From contig NC_077232.1 in the NCBI RefSeq assembly GCF_027887165.1, forward strand, positions 8,148,960 through 8,212,959: a stretch of DNA of 64,000 nucleotides, written 5' to 3'. Origin of the DNA: Monodelphis domestica. Taxonomy: Eukaryota > Chordata > Mammalia > Didelphimorphia > Didelphidae. Positions 1 to 11,036 of this stretch are shown in pieces. The translations under genes and the position numbers were made by a program. Under the pieces are notes generated by a model that saw only the letters and a program-made list of their open reading frames with translations, was not told where the DNA came from and searched no databases. Each line of letters begins with the position of its first letter. Positions within the stretch are counted from its first letter, which is position 1.

Positions 1-220
1 AAGGGGTATTTAAGCCCTATTCCCTTCTCTCCCCTTTCTTTCTCTCTCTCTCTCTCTCCCCCTCTCTCTATCTCTAATACCTTTCTTCCTCCTGTTTGTA
101 ATTAAACTCCATAAAAGGTTGACTGCTGACTTGAGTTTTCATTTAGGAATTACATAGCTGAATTCCTTGGCGACCTTAAATTAATATATATCAGTCTTTT
201 AAAGTGATTTCCTTTTCACA
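1..220 (+). repeat. LTR family A, 3' end (cut by window edge)
   Basis: This tail matches the 3' third of the solo LTRs at 28292-29187 and 40770-41834: a pyrimidine-rich tract, an ATTAAA-type signal in a TTAAACTCCATAAAAGG context, a GGCGACC motif, then an AT-rich end. The CA at 219-220 is the likely LTR terminus. The 5' part lies outside the window, so solo or proviral status is unknown. Confidence 0.65.
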
Positions 221-226
221 ATTCTC

Positions 227-463
227 AGGTTCCCCTTAGGAGGAGCAGTTAGGAATTTCTATACACTCTTAGACTATGTTGCTCAAGGATGGATGGTTGG
301 AGGTTTTCCTCTGGAAATCTTGGAAGAGTTAGTGACTGCTGGTCTGGAAAAGATCTTGAGAGCTAAGAAGAATCAAAGAGAAATTCATCTGACAGAGCGA
401 GAGAAGTTCAGGCTGTTCCTTGAGTTTGCCAGAGGGGGGCAGAAGAAAGCTTCATTCCTGTGA
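227..463 (+). other. unassigned open tract after a splice-acceptor-like site
   Basis: A pyrimidine-rich run ending in CAG (up to 228) is followed by about 78 open codons ending in TGA at 461-463. The peptide is plausible for a real protein (hydrophobic start, then a charged Lys/Arg/Glu-rich part) but I do not recognise it. It could be a terminal host exon, an ERV-derived piece, or chance. The acceptor itself straddles the LTR/flank border. Confidence 0.25.
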
Positions 464-949
464 GGCCTGCACTGTCTGTTATCCTGTCATATCCTGTTCT
501 TTATAACCTGGAGCTTGGACACTGGGACATACAGGGAAGGCTGAATTGATTTATTTGAGGATATAACATAAGGATTTTATAGAGTAGATTATATAGCTAG
601 AAATATATTTTAGATAGATTAAGGAGCTTCGGCATAGGTCTGGTTTCCAGGCAGAAGATTCTCCTCATGGAGTTTTAGTTGGGGTTTTGGGGGGTTCAAT
701 TAGAATTATTAATTTAGGGAAATATATAAAAAATTTAATATATTAATATTAATATATAAATTTAATATTATAAATAAATAAATTAATTAATATATAAATT
801 TAATGCAGTTCATAACTTCCTTTCCTTTTCTTTCCCTGCATCTTAGTTACAATAAATAGGCTTTTTTGTATAATCAGTCTCCAGCAGATTTTCTCCAATT
901 GCCAACAATGGATTTTCCTAAAGCCTAATAGCCTACCTACAAGTATTGA
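464..949. other. AT-rich stretch without a gene
   Basis: AT-rich sequence with a TA-rich run at about 720-800. No coding, RNA or clear repeat signal was seen. The short phrase around 593-607 resembles one near 22003, which could mean a shared ancient repeat. Confidence 0.4.
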
Positions 950-2340
950 CAACTATTGATAGCAATACCAGAGTCCATATTCTCCATAACAAGAGGTAGG
1001 CAAATTTAGGTACAATTGGCATTTCTATTATATTGGTTTCAATTGTTTAGATCCAACTTTATTTAAATGTTTTGTAATTATGTTCAGATAGTTGCTGGAT
1101 TTGTGCTGACAGGTAGACGCTAGGTAATTGATACCGTCTGCAATGATTTTAAAGGGGATTCCTCCTCCTTTCTTTTGCTCTAGAACTTTATTGGTAATAT
1201 AAAGAAATGCTAATGACTTAATTTATAACCTGAAACTCTGCTAAAGTTATTAATTATTTTGATTAGGTTTTGGTTGATTCTCAAGGATCCTCTAAGTATA
1301 TCATGTTCAAAGAATGATAACTTTGTTTCCACATCATCTATTCTAATTCCTCAGTTTCTTCTTATTGCTATAATTAGCATTTCTAGTGCAATATTGAATA
1401 CTAATGCTGAATATGGGCTTCCTTGATTTCCTCCTCTTCTTGTTGGGAAGTATTCTAGTTAATGTCCATTACAGATAATATTTGCTGATGGTTTTAGGCA
1501 AATGTTATGTGTCATTTTAAGGAATGTTCCATTTATTCCAATGTTCTCTAGTTTGTTTTTTAAAATATGAATGTGTTTGGTTTTGTTGAAAGGTTTTTTC
1601 TGCAGTTATTGAGATAATCATAAAACTCCTCATTTTGATATTGATATTGTCAATTATATTGATAAATTTCCTAACATTTACCTATTCCTGCATTCCTGGT
1701 ATAAAACTCAGGTGGTGGGTTCAAATCTGACCTCAGACACTTCCCAGCCGTGTGACCCTGGGCAAGTCACTTGACCCCCATTGCCTAGCCCTTACCCTTC
1801 TTCTGCCTTGGAGCCAATACACAGAATTGACTCCAAGATGGAAGGTAAGGGTTAAAAAAACAAACTCAGGGGGTCCAGATATGTGAACCTTGTGCTATAT
1901 TGCTGTAATCTCCTTGCTACCATTTGCTTTAAATTTTTCTCTTCATTCATTAGGAAGATTGGTCTATAATTTGCTTCCTCTGTTTATGCTCTTTATGGTT
2001 TAGGCATCAATAATATTTGTGTCATAAAAGGAGTTTAGTAGAATTTCTTCTTCATTTATTTTTCCAAATAGTTTACATAGAATCACTTGAGAATACACAT
2101 GGCCCTGGAAAGTCTTCTTGGGGGATTCATCAATAGCTTGCTCAATTTCTTTTTCTGAGACAGGATTTATTATTCTATTTCCTCTTTTTTTAATCTGGGC
2201 AAATTATATTTTTAATCATCATCATCGTCTCTTTTACTTAGTTTCTGAAGATAATTAATGTTCGGTTGTTTTATTTATTAGCAATATTACCAAGTGAAAT
2301 CATTCCTTTTCTTAAAATTCTGAAGTCTAAATTTCAGGCA
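950..2340 (-). mobile_element. old LINE-1 ORF2 remnant (RT region), minus strand
   Basis: Reading the complement, this aligns phrase by phrase with the RT part of the L1 at 6940-12770: the stretch around the catalytic Asp-Asp, the ATTGAGATAATCAT segment and the CATTCCTGGTATAAA segment all recur. Many stops and indels show it is old. A SINE with a 9-bp TSD interrupts it at 1713-1861. Confidence 0.8.
1713..1861 (+). repeat. tRNA-derived SINE (family 1), 5'-truncated
   Basis: It keeps the B-box-like GGTTCAAATCT, the CORE-like segment with GTGTGACCCTGGGCAAGTCA, and the family tail ending in GGAAGGTAAGGGTT plus A's. It is flanked by a perfect direct repeat AAACTCAGG at 1704-1712 and 1862-1870, so it is an LINE-mobilised insertion into the old L1. 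The A-box end is missing. Confidence 0.88.
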
Positions 2341-2761
2341 GCTCATTCTGGCTCCCAGGTGACAAGGCAACTGAGGCCAGGCTTCACTCTTGACAGAAGG
2401 AGAATGGAACCTCTGCTCCTTTTTTAGCTATAAACAAAGACACTCTCACTAAAACATTTGGAAGCATCATCTCACTTTGTCCTCATTAAACATATCAAGA
2501 TTTGTTTTGAACAGGTCTAGAAGAGGGAAGAACCAACAAAAACATGATTCAGACAACATATTTTTCTAGCAAAAGACTGTTAGAATCTGAGCTTCATAAA
2601 CCTGATAATGGTCCATTTCTTAACATCCCAGAGAAGGGTGGGTTAGCCACGGTTGCTTAGTTTGGGGAAGCTACAGGTATCCACTCCCCACCCCGTGATG
2701 AAGTAAGGGGGAAAGAATTGAGATGTCTGAGTCCACCTATTCTTTTAAAATATCTTCAAAT

Positions 2762-2960
2762 TGGGACCATCTGGGTGGCTCAGTGCATTGAGAGACCTAG
2801 AGGTGGGAGGTCCTGGGTTCAAATCTGGCCGATGACACTTCCTGGCTGTGTAACCCCAGGCAAGTCACTTAAACCCCATTGCCTATCACTTACCACTCTT
2901 CTGTCTTAGACGATCAAGTTGTATCTAAGATAAAAGAGAATAAATAATATAATAAATAAA
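2762..2960 (+). repeat. tRNA-derived SINE (family 1), near full length
   Basis: An A-box-like TGGCTCAGTGCATTGAGA, a B-box-like GGTTCAAATCT and the CORE-like middle are all present; the 3' end runs into an (A/T)-rich tail. It is diverged from the copies at 23561 and 60534. The TSD could not be fixed. Confidence 0.85.
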
Positions 2961-3010
2961 TAATAAAAGAGATAAAAGAGAAAGGTCTTAAAGACAAGCA
3001 TGCATGCCTG

Positions 3011-3011
<1 letters not shown>

Positions 3012-3056
<45 letters not shown>
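3012..3056. repeat. (CA)n microsatellite
   Basis: About 22 uninterrupted CA units. The apparent minus-strand reading frame over it is an artefact of the repeat. Confidence 0.97.
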
Positions 3057-3057
<1 letters not shown>

Positions 3058-3289
3058 CAGGGCTGCAAGAGGAAATACAATGTTGTACTTTCAGGCCAAT
3101 CACAAAGACAACATACCTCCCTATAAAAGAGAGGGCCGTTCCTCACAAAGCACAGAGGCACATATGACACACTCATCCTTTGTATAACTTTATACTCAGG
3201 GAAATGGCCTTATATTATTTACTGATAAATTTCAGAGCACTACAATTGTCAGATTTGTTGACATATAATTGAGAAAAATAATTCCTAAT

Positions 3290-3560
3290 AATTGTTTTAA
3301 TTTTATTTCTTCTTCATTGGTTATGAATTCATACTTTTCATTTTTAATACTTAATATCAAATTAGCCAATGGTTTATCTTTTTTTTTCTTGCTTTTTTTC
3401 ATAAGGCCAGCTCCTCTTATGTCTTAATACAATGATTTTCTTACTTTCAATTTTATTAATCTCTTCTTTGATTTTCAGATTTCTAATTTGGTATTTAATT
3501 CAGGATATGTTTTAGCTTTTCTATGTTGCTTTATTTTTCCTCAAAGACATGCAAAAACAA
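3290..3560 (-). mobile_element. old LINE-1 ORF2 remnant
   Basis: T-rich sequence whose complement resembles the region between endonuclease and RT of L1 ORF2 (segments such as TTTTATTAATCTCTTCTTTGA). It probably continues the 950-2340 remnant beyond the intervening insertions. Heavily decayed. Confidence 0.5.
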
Positions 3561-4207
3561 TGTCACCTTATTTTAAAAAAATTGAGCCACATTTCCCTTT
3601 TCCATAACTTCCTTCCCTCCTTCCTCCCAGAGATGGCAAGCAATCTGATAGAGATTTTACATGTGCAATAATATAAACAACATCCCCCAAATTCTCAATA
3701 GCCCAATTAATTGCAATAGCAAACAGACACACTTTCATATTCCACATAAGTTGCTGTATGGCATTTTTAAAGCCTATGAATTGGTGGATATTTGTCACAA
3801 GTTTTTACAAGCATAGCAATTCTTTCAACCTTGGTATTTAAACATATTTTTAAAACAAAGTAAAACTTATCTTGGGTTAAGAACATATTCAAGAAATCTA
3901 TATATCATTCTGGTGGAAGTAAAATAGTGAGCTGAAGAGTATAAATAAAGGGGTGCTCCTTTTTTGGAGGCTTTTTAGGGGTACAAATGCCCTGAGATTA
4001 ACTGCCCAACTTCCATTCACATTTGTATCTATACTTTCATGCCAAAGGGGACTGCCTCCTAACTGACTTTTTGTCAATGCGTCCAGCAGTTACTGGTTTT
4101 GTTCTTTTTTTTTTCTCTTATCCTCAAATTATTGTAATCTTTAAATAGATTATGTTTTTATGATCCTTTGGGGAAGTCTTTCTTCCCAAAGGATCAAATG
4201 GAGGGAA
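3561..4207 (+). other. no gene; possible ERV interior before an LTR
   Basis: No coding region stands out. The last bases before the LTR at 4208 are purine-rich (TGGAGGGAA), as expected of a polypurine tract, so part of this could be degraded ERV interior. An inverted repeat at 4162-4195 (GATCCTTTGGGGAAG against CTTCCCAAAGGATC) could fold into a hairpin. Confidence 0.35.
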
Positions 4208-4557
4208 TGTAAAATTGAGATTTGAACACAGGACTCCAATCCCCAGAATCCTTTGCTCCACTTCCCCAGAATGCTTTGTAATCGCACTGAATTCTCGCCT
4301 GGGCGAGAACACAAATTATTATTTAAAGGAGTTCTCCGCCTATTGAGGGTCTCTTTTTGGACTTCCGTTTTGGAGAAAACACGTCTCTTCCATGATGTGA
4401 GATTATCTTGTCTAGGCCTCTCTGGCCTAGGCACATGTTTCTTATTCTGTATTTTCTTTAATCCTTAACCTTTAATAAACCTCTAAAAATATAATACTCC
4501 TTGCAGAGAGAAACTAATTTCTACCTGCCTCAGTTTCCCTAAATTTTAATCTTTACA
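4208..4557 (+). repeat. LTR family B, 350 bp
   Basis: It runs from TGTAAAATTGAG to TTTACA and carries an AATAAA signal (TTTAATAAACCTC) near the 3' end. It aligns along its length with the copy at 49121-49473. The flanks do not match (GGAA against GTGC), and the purine run just upstream suggests the 3' LTR of a rearranged provirus rather than a clean solo LTR. Confidence 0.78.
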
Positions 4558-5279
4558 GTGCTTAGAGCATGTTGGAGCACAAAGGCAAAAAGATCCAGGG
4601 TCCTCTTAGTACTATCAGTCACACCCATACTGGGATCCACATCCTCAGCACAGGCCCAGACAGGAACTCCTGGCATTGTTCTGGACCCACACAGATCAGC
4701 CCACTTCAGCACAGACTCCCCAGACTGGGACTCTGGACTTCTCCATAGCTTTGAAATTTCAAGAGGTGTGGCTTGGCTTGGACCACTATTTGCCCAGGCA
4801 GGTTCTCAGGATCTGACTGTTGGCTTGCACTTAGGTTCCAAATCTGGGACAGTAGATGTAGGGTGGGGGGTTGCTCGTGGATTGCTCTTTACTCCTTGCT
4901 ATAGCCTTTTACTGACTCTGATCCCCTCTCATCCTAGTGCCCCAGATGTTCTTTGCCTACCTTTGGGGTTTTTCTTTTTCTTGAAAGTTGCTTCACTCTG
5001 TCTCCATGTTGGTACTTTCCCTCCTGTATTAATTTTGTGTTATTATTTTAATATTGGTTGGTGAGGATTCTTATGGTGACTCAGAGCTTCTCTCAATGAG
5101 CTTACACTCTAAGAGACCAGAAAGGTCTCTGCAATCACTCCCCTCCTAGATCTTCAGGTCTATAGTCAAAGAAAATTGTTTTAAATGTTGGCTCTAGTTC
5201 TTGTAACATCTTAATCTTAATTAAGTCAGATTGGATTCCTTCATCCTACTCTGTAATCCTTATTTGATCTATCATCCAA
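4558..5279. other. no gene recognised
   Basis: A 168-codon open frame on the + strand starts at 4558, but it begins at the LTR border with no ATG in a good context and no recognisable domain. The sequence may be an old L1 5' leader or another decayed repeat. Confidence 0.3.
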
Positions 5280-6925
5280 AATCTGGAAAGTTCAGATCCT
5301 AGCCTACTATATCCTCATCATTTCTTAAAACATAATAGCATTGCATTATATTTATAATTATATATCACAATTTGTTCAATCATTACTTATTTAATGGACA
5401 ACCCCTCAATTTTTTCCCACAACAAAAAGATCTGCTATCAATATTTTTACAATATGAATACATTCTTTTCCCTTTTTATTTTATCTTTCAGGGGGATATT
5501 GACTTAGTAGTAGTATTGCAAGAACAAAAGGAATATATAGTTCTAAAGCAGCCCTTTTGTCATAGTTCAAAAACACACCCCAGAATATTTAGACCAGTTC
5601 AGAACTCCACTAACAGTACATTAGTATCTCAGTTTTCCCATATCCCATTCAACATTTATTATTTCATTTATTATTGTTCTTTTCTGTCATATTAGACAAT
5701 CTGACAGTTCTGAAGCAATACCTCAGTTGTTTTAATTTTCATTTCTCAAATCAAGACATAGGGTACTTTTTAATGTGACTATATCTAGTCTTGATTTCAT
5801 TATCTAAAAACAATCTTTGCTCAGTTGTTTCTCTTCTAATCTTGCTTCCATTGTGCAAAATTTTTTGTGCAAAAATTTTTGAATACACAAAATTATCCAT
5901 TTCCCAACCTACATTATTCTCTATCTCTTATTTGGTCATCATAAATCTTTCTGTAAAGCTAAATTCAAACTCTAGTCCTTAATTTCCATAGAATTTATTA
6001 ATATTTAATTGAATAAGAGAAGGCAGACAGATAGAGAATTATTCTGTACTAGCCATGTGGGTGCTCTTCTCATTGCTCTCTCTCAGCCCATGTCCTTTCG
6101 CCTTCATGTCTGAGAGAACAGAGAGCCTATTTCCTTGTCTTGAACCTTTTAACCTCCCTCTCCCTTATGGGTCAAACTCAATCATCTCCAGATCAAGTAC
6201 ATAGGCCACAGTCCTGTGACCTACAGTGGAGCATATGAAAGCATATCAGACCCAAATGCATGATCCTGGGAGGTGGTTCACTTCACACACTTCCCTTATC
6301 CATAGATTTGACAAGGAAGCTACACTATGCTCTCTTAATTTCCTTATGTCAATACATCTAAATCATATATCCATTTTGACCTTACACTGGTATATGGTGT
6401 GAGATGTTGGTCTATAACCAGTCTCTGCCATGCCTTTTCCAGTTTTCTAGCAGTTTTTGTCAAACAAATGATTTCTTGATCCAAAGTTTGGATCTTTGGG
6501 TTTATAAAACACTAAATAACTGTGATCATTTACTACTATATATTTCTATTCTACTGACCTATTAATACAAGATTATATTGATGATTACAGCATTGTAATA
6601 CAATTGGAGATCTGATAACTTATACGCCATATTTCACATTATTTTTTTCCATTGATTCTTTTGATTTTCTTGATCAGAATTCTGTTCTTCCAGATGAATT
6701 TTATTTTTACTAGCACTAGCAATTCAATTGGTGTGGCATGGCAAAAGTAGGTTAAATAAGATCATCATTTTTATTATATTGGCTCTCCCAACCCATGAGC
6801 AATGGATACTTTCCCAATTGTTTAGATCTGACTTTGTGTGAAGAATATTTTGTAATTGTGTTCATATAATCCTAGGTTTGTCTGGGCAGGTAGACACCTA
6901 GTGGGGTAAACATAATCTGTGTCTT
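5280..6925 (-). mobile_element. old LINE-1, 3' half, minus strand
   Basis: The complement matches L1 ORF2 C-terminal and RT-thumb segments of the younger L1 next to it (for example the CACAATTTGTTCA and TTTGGGTTTAT phrases). The stretch 6005-6310 does not match L1 and may be an LTR-like insertion. The younger L1 inserted into this copy at 6926-6939. Confidence 0.7.
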
Positions 6926-7305
6926 TCTTATACAAAGTGGTTTTTTTTTAATTTTTTAATTTTAATTTTTATAATATTTTATTTGATCATTTCTAAGCAT
7001 TATTCATTAAAGACAAAGATCATGTTCTTTTCCTCCTCCCCCACCCCCCATAGCCGACGAGTGATTCCACTGGGTATCACAGTTGTTCTTGATTCGAACC
7101 CATTTCCGTGTTGTTAGTATTTGCATTAGAGTGTTCATTTAGAATCTCTCCTCTGTCATGTCCCCTCAACCGCTGTAGTCAGGCAGTTGCTTTTCCTCAG
7201 TGTTTCTACTCCCACAGTTTGTCCTCTGCTTATGAATAGTGTTTTTTCTCCTAGATCCCTGCAGATTGTTCAGGGACATTACACCACCACTAATGGAGAA
7301 GTCCA

Positions 7306-10300
7306 TTACGTTCGATTATACCACAGTGTATTAGTCTCTGTGTACAGTGTTCTCCTGGTTCTGCTCCTCTCGCTCTGCATCACTTCCTGGAGGTCATTCC
7401 AGTCTCCATGGAATTCCTCCACTTTATTATTCCTTTTTGCACAATAGTATTCCATCACCAACATATACCACAATTTGTTCAGCCATTCCCCAATTGATGG
7501 GCATCCCCTCATTTTCCAATTTTTGGCCACCACAAAGAGCGCAGCTATGAATATTCTTGTACAAGTCTTTTTCTCCATTAATTCTTTGGGGTACAGACCC
7601 AGCAGTGCTATGGCTGGATCAAAGGGTAGACATTCTTTTATCACCCTTTGGGCATAGTTCCAAATTTCCCTCCAGAATGATTGGATCAGTTCACAACTCC
7701 ACCAGCAATGAATTAATGTCCCTACTTTGCCACATCCCCTCTAGCATTCATTACTTTCCTTTGCTATCATGCTAGCCAATCTGCTAGGTGTGAAGTGATA
7801 CCTCAGAGTTGTTTTGATTTGCATCACTCTGATTATAAGAGATTTAGAACACTTCTTCATGTGCTTATTAATAGTTTTGATTTCTTTATCTGAAAACTGC
7901 CTATCCATGTCCCTTGCCCATTTGTCAATTGGAGAATGGCTTGATTTTTTGTACAATTGATTTAGTTCTTTATAAATTTGAATAATTAAACCTTTGTCAG
8001 AGGTTTCTATGAAGATTTTTCCCAATTTGTTGTTTCCCTTCTGATTTTAGTTACATTGGTTTTGTTTGTAAAAAGCTTTTTAATTTGATGTAGTCAAAAT
8101 TATTTATTTTACATTTTGTGATTCTTTCTATGACTTGCTTGGTTTTAAAGTCTTTCCCCTCCCAAAGGTCTGACATGTATACTATTCTGTGTTTACCCAA
8201 TTTACTTATGGTTTCCTTCTTTATGTTTAAGTCATTCACCCATTTTGAATTTATCTTGGTGTAAGGTGAGAGGTATTGATCAATTTCTAATCTCTCCCAC
8301 ACTGTCTTCCAATTTTCCCAGCAGTTTTTATCGAATAGTGGATTTTTGTCCCAAAAGCTGGGATCTTTGGGTTTATTGTATACTGTCTTGCTGAGGTCGC
8401 TTGCCCCCAGTCTATTCCACTGATCCTCCTTTCTGTCTTTTAGCCAGTACCAAATTGTTTTGATGACCGCTGCTTTGTAATATAGTTTGATATCTGGGAC
8501 TGCAAGGCCCCCATCATTTGTGTTTTTTTTTTCATTATTTCCCTGGATATCCTTGATCTTTTGTTATTCCAAATGAACTTTGTTATGGTTTTTTCTAAAT
8601 CAGTAAAGAAATTTTTTGGGAGTTCAATGGGTATGGCACTAAATAGATAAATAAGTTTGGGTAGGATGGTCATTTTTATTATATTGGCTCATCCTATCCA
8701 TGAGCAGTTAATGTTTTTCCAATTGCTCAGGTCTAGTTTTAGTTGTATGGTGAGTGTTTTGTAGTTGTGTTCATATAGTTCCTGTGTTTGTCTCAGGAGA
8801 TAGATTCCTAGGTATTTTATTTTGTCTAAGGTGATTTTGAATGGGATTTCTCTTTCTAGTTTTTGCTGCTGAGCTGTGTTGGAGATATATAGAAATGCTG
8901 ATGACTTATGTGGGTTTATTTTGTATCCTGCAACTTTGCTAAAGTTGTTGATTATTTCAATTAGCTTTTTGGTTGAATCTCTAGCATTCTTTAAGTAGAC
9001 CATCATGTCATCTGCAAAGAGTGATAACTTGGTCTCCTCCTTTCCTATTTTGATGCCTTCAATTTCTTTTTCTTCTCTAATTGCTACTGCTAGTGTTTCT
9101 AGTACAATGTCAAATAGTAAAGGTGATAATGGGCATCCTTGTTTCACTCCTGATCTTATTGGGAATGCATCTAGTTTATCCCCATTGCAGATGATATTAA
9201 CTGTTGGTTTTAGATATATACTGTTTATTATTTTTAGGAACGACCCTTCTATTCCTATGCTTTCTAGTGTTTTTAATAGGAATGGGTGTTGTATTTTATC
9301 AAAGGCTTTTTCTGTGTCTATTGAGATAATCATGTGGTTCTTGTTGGTTTGCTTGTTGATGTGATCAATTATGTGGATGGTTTTCCTAATACTGAACCAG
9401 CCCTGCATCCCTGGTATAAATCCTACTTGATCATGGTGGATGACCCTTCTGATCACTTGCTGGAGTCTTTTTGCTAGTATCCTATTTAAGATTTTTGCAT
9501 CTATATTCATTAGGGAGATTGGCCTATAGTTTTCTTTCTCTGTTTTTGACCTGCCTGGTTTTGGAATCAGTACCATGTTTGTGTCATAAAAGGAGTTTGG
9601 TAGAACTCCCTCTTTGCTTATTATGCCAAATAGTTTGTATAGTATTGGGATTAATTGTTCTCTGAATGTTTGATAGAATTCACTGGTGAATCCATCAGGC
9701 CCTGGGGATTTTTTCTTAGGGAGTTCTTTGATGGCCTGTTGGATTTCATTTTCTGATATGTGATTATTTAAGAATTCTATTTCTTCTTCTGTTAGTCTAG
9801 GCAGTTTGTATTTTTGTATATATTCATCCATATCACCTAAATTGGTGTATTTATTGCCATATATTTGGGCAAAGTAATTTTTAATGATTGCCTTAATTTC
9901 CTCTTCATCGGAGGTGATGTCCCCCTTTTCTTCTTTTATGCTGTTAATTTGCTTTTCTTCTTCCCTTTTTTTCATTCACTTCTTTTACCTCTTTCTTATT
10001 TATTTTTTATTTGATTTATCTAAATTTGATAATGGTTGGTTCAAGTCTCCCACTAATATGGTTTTACTGTCTATTTCTTCCTTCAATTCTCCTAGTTTCT
10101 CCATTAGAAATTTGGGTGCTATATTATTTGGTGCATATATGTTGATTAGTGATATTTCCTCATTATCTACAGTCCCTTTTAACAAAATATAATTACCTTC
10201 CCTATCCCTTTTGATCAGGTCTATTTTTGCTTTGGCTTTATCAGATATCATGATTGCCACTCCTGCCTTCTTTCTGTCAGTTGAGACCAAGAAGGTCTTA

Positions 10301-10476
10301 CTCTATCCTTTAATTCTGACCTTGTGGGTGTCTACCCTCCTCATGTGTGTTTCTTGAAGACAACATATGGTAGGGTTTTGGATTCTAATCCATTCTGCTA
10401 TTCATCTATGTTTTATGGGTGAGTTCATCCCATTCACGTTCAAAGTTATGACTGTCACTTGTGGACTCCCTGGCAT
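7306..10476 (-). pseudogene. L1 ORF2 (endonuclease-RT), broken
   Basis: ORF2 normally nicks target DNA and reverse transcribes L1 RNA. The likely start is the ATG at 10474-10476, just before an NVNGMNS endonuclease motif. Visible parts: endonuclease N-terminus (10000-10476, with an in-frame TGA early on), a long open RT segment (8689-9975) with FADD at 9007-9018, and the C-terminal region in shifted frames (7306-8302). About 0.6 kb between endonuclease and RT is missing near 9980-10000. A TGA at 8689-8691 replaces what the context suggests was an Arg codon. An A-run near 8530 adds a frameshift. Confidence 0.92.
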
Positions 10477-11036
10477 TTTGATATCCTTCCCTAATTCTAA
10501 CCTTTCTTCTTCAGCTCTACCTTTTAGTCCAGTTTTACTTTAAATCCTTTTAGTCCTTTTAGTCCAGATTTACTTTAAATCAGTCCCCCTTGTCCCCTCC
10601 CTTGATATGTTTCCCTCTCTAGCCCCTCTTTTTTTGTTCCCTCCCTCTCCCCCCTCTTCTTCCCTCCCTTTTTTGTGTTTCCTCTCCCCTACCCCCCTTG
10701 GTTTTCCCTTCTCCCTTCCCTTGTTGGGTAAGTTAGAATTCAAGATCCCAATGGATCTGGATGTTCTTCCCTCTCAGAGTTGATTTCCCTGAGAGTAAGG
10801 TTTAAGTAAAAACTCTCTTCCTCTCCTTCTTATAGGAGTTTTCTTCCCCTCCCCTTCCCGTGTGAATCTTTGTGTGAGAAAGATTATTCTATTTGGCCTT
10901 TCTTTCCCCCCTATTTACACATTATATTTCCCCCACATGTTAATATACATAGATTGATATATATGTAGTCCTTATAGAAGAGACTTTGAGTAAAAGAAAA
11001 AGGTAACATTTTTCTCCTTTTCCCTTTCCTTCATAT
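10477..11036 (-). other. L1 inter-ORF spacer, purine-rich on the L1 strand
   Basis: About 560 bp separate the ORF1 stop from the ORF2 start, far longer than the roughly 60 bp of human L1. On the L1 sense strand it is strongly purine-rich with G runs (about 10560-10720). The L1 copies at 38645 and 61070 have comparable spacers. Confidence 0.8.

Noticed and set aside
2790..2830. tRNA-like A and B boxes (here and in other SINEs)
   Set aside because: They belong to tRNA-derived SINEs with CORE segments and tails; no cloverleaf with acceptor stem or CCA end exists, so no tRNA gene is called.
2906..3103. Minus-strand 65-codon frame
   Set aside because: It reads through the (CA)n microsatellite and a SINE tail; Val-Cys repeats are an artefact.
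4162..4195. Inverted repeat as a terminator or DNA-transposon end
   Set aside because: One hairpin in a eukaryotic repeat context, no matching partner and no TA target duplication.
4558..5064. 168-codon plus-strand frame
   Set aside because: It starts at an LTR border with a non-ATG codon and has no recognisable domain or splice context; kept only as unassigned sequence.
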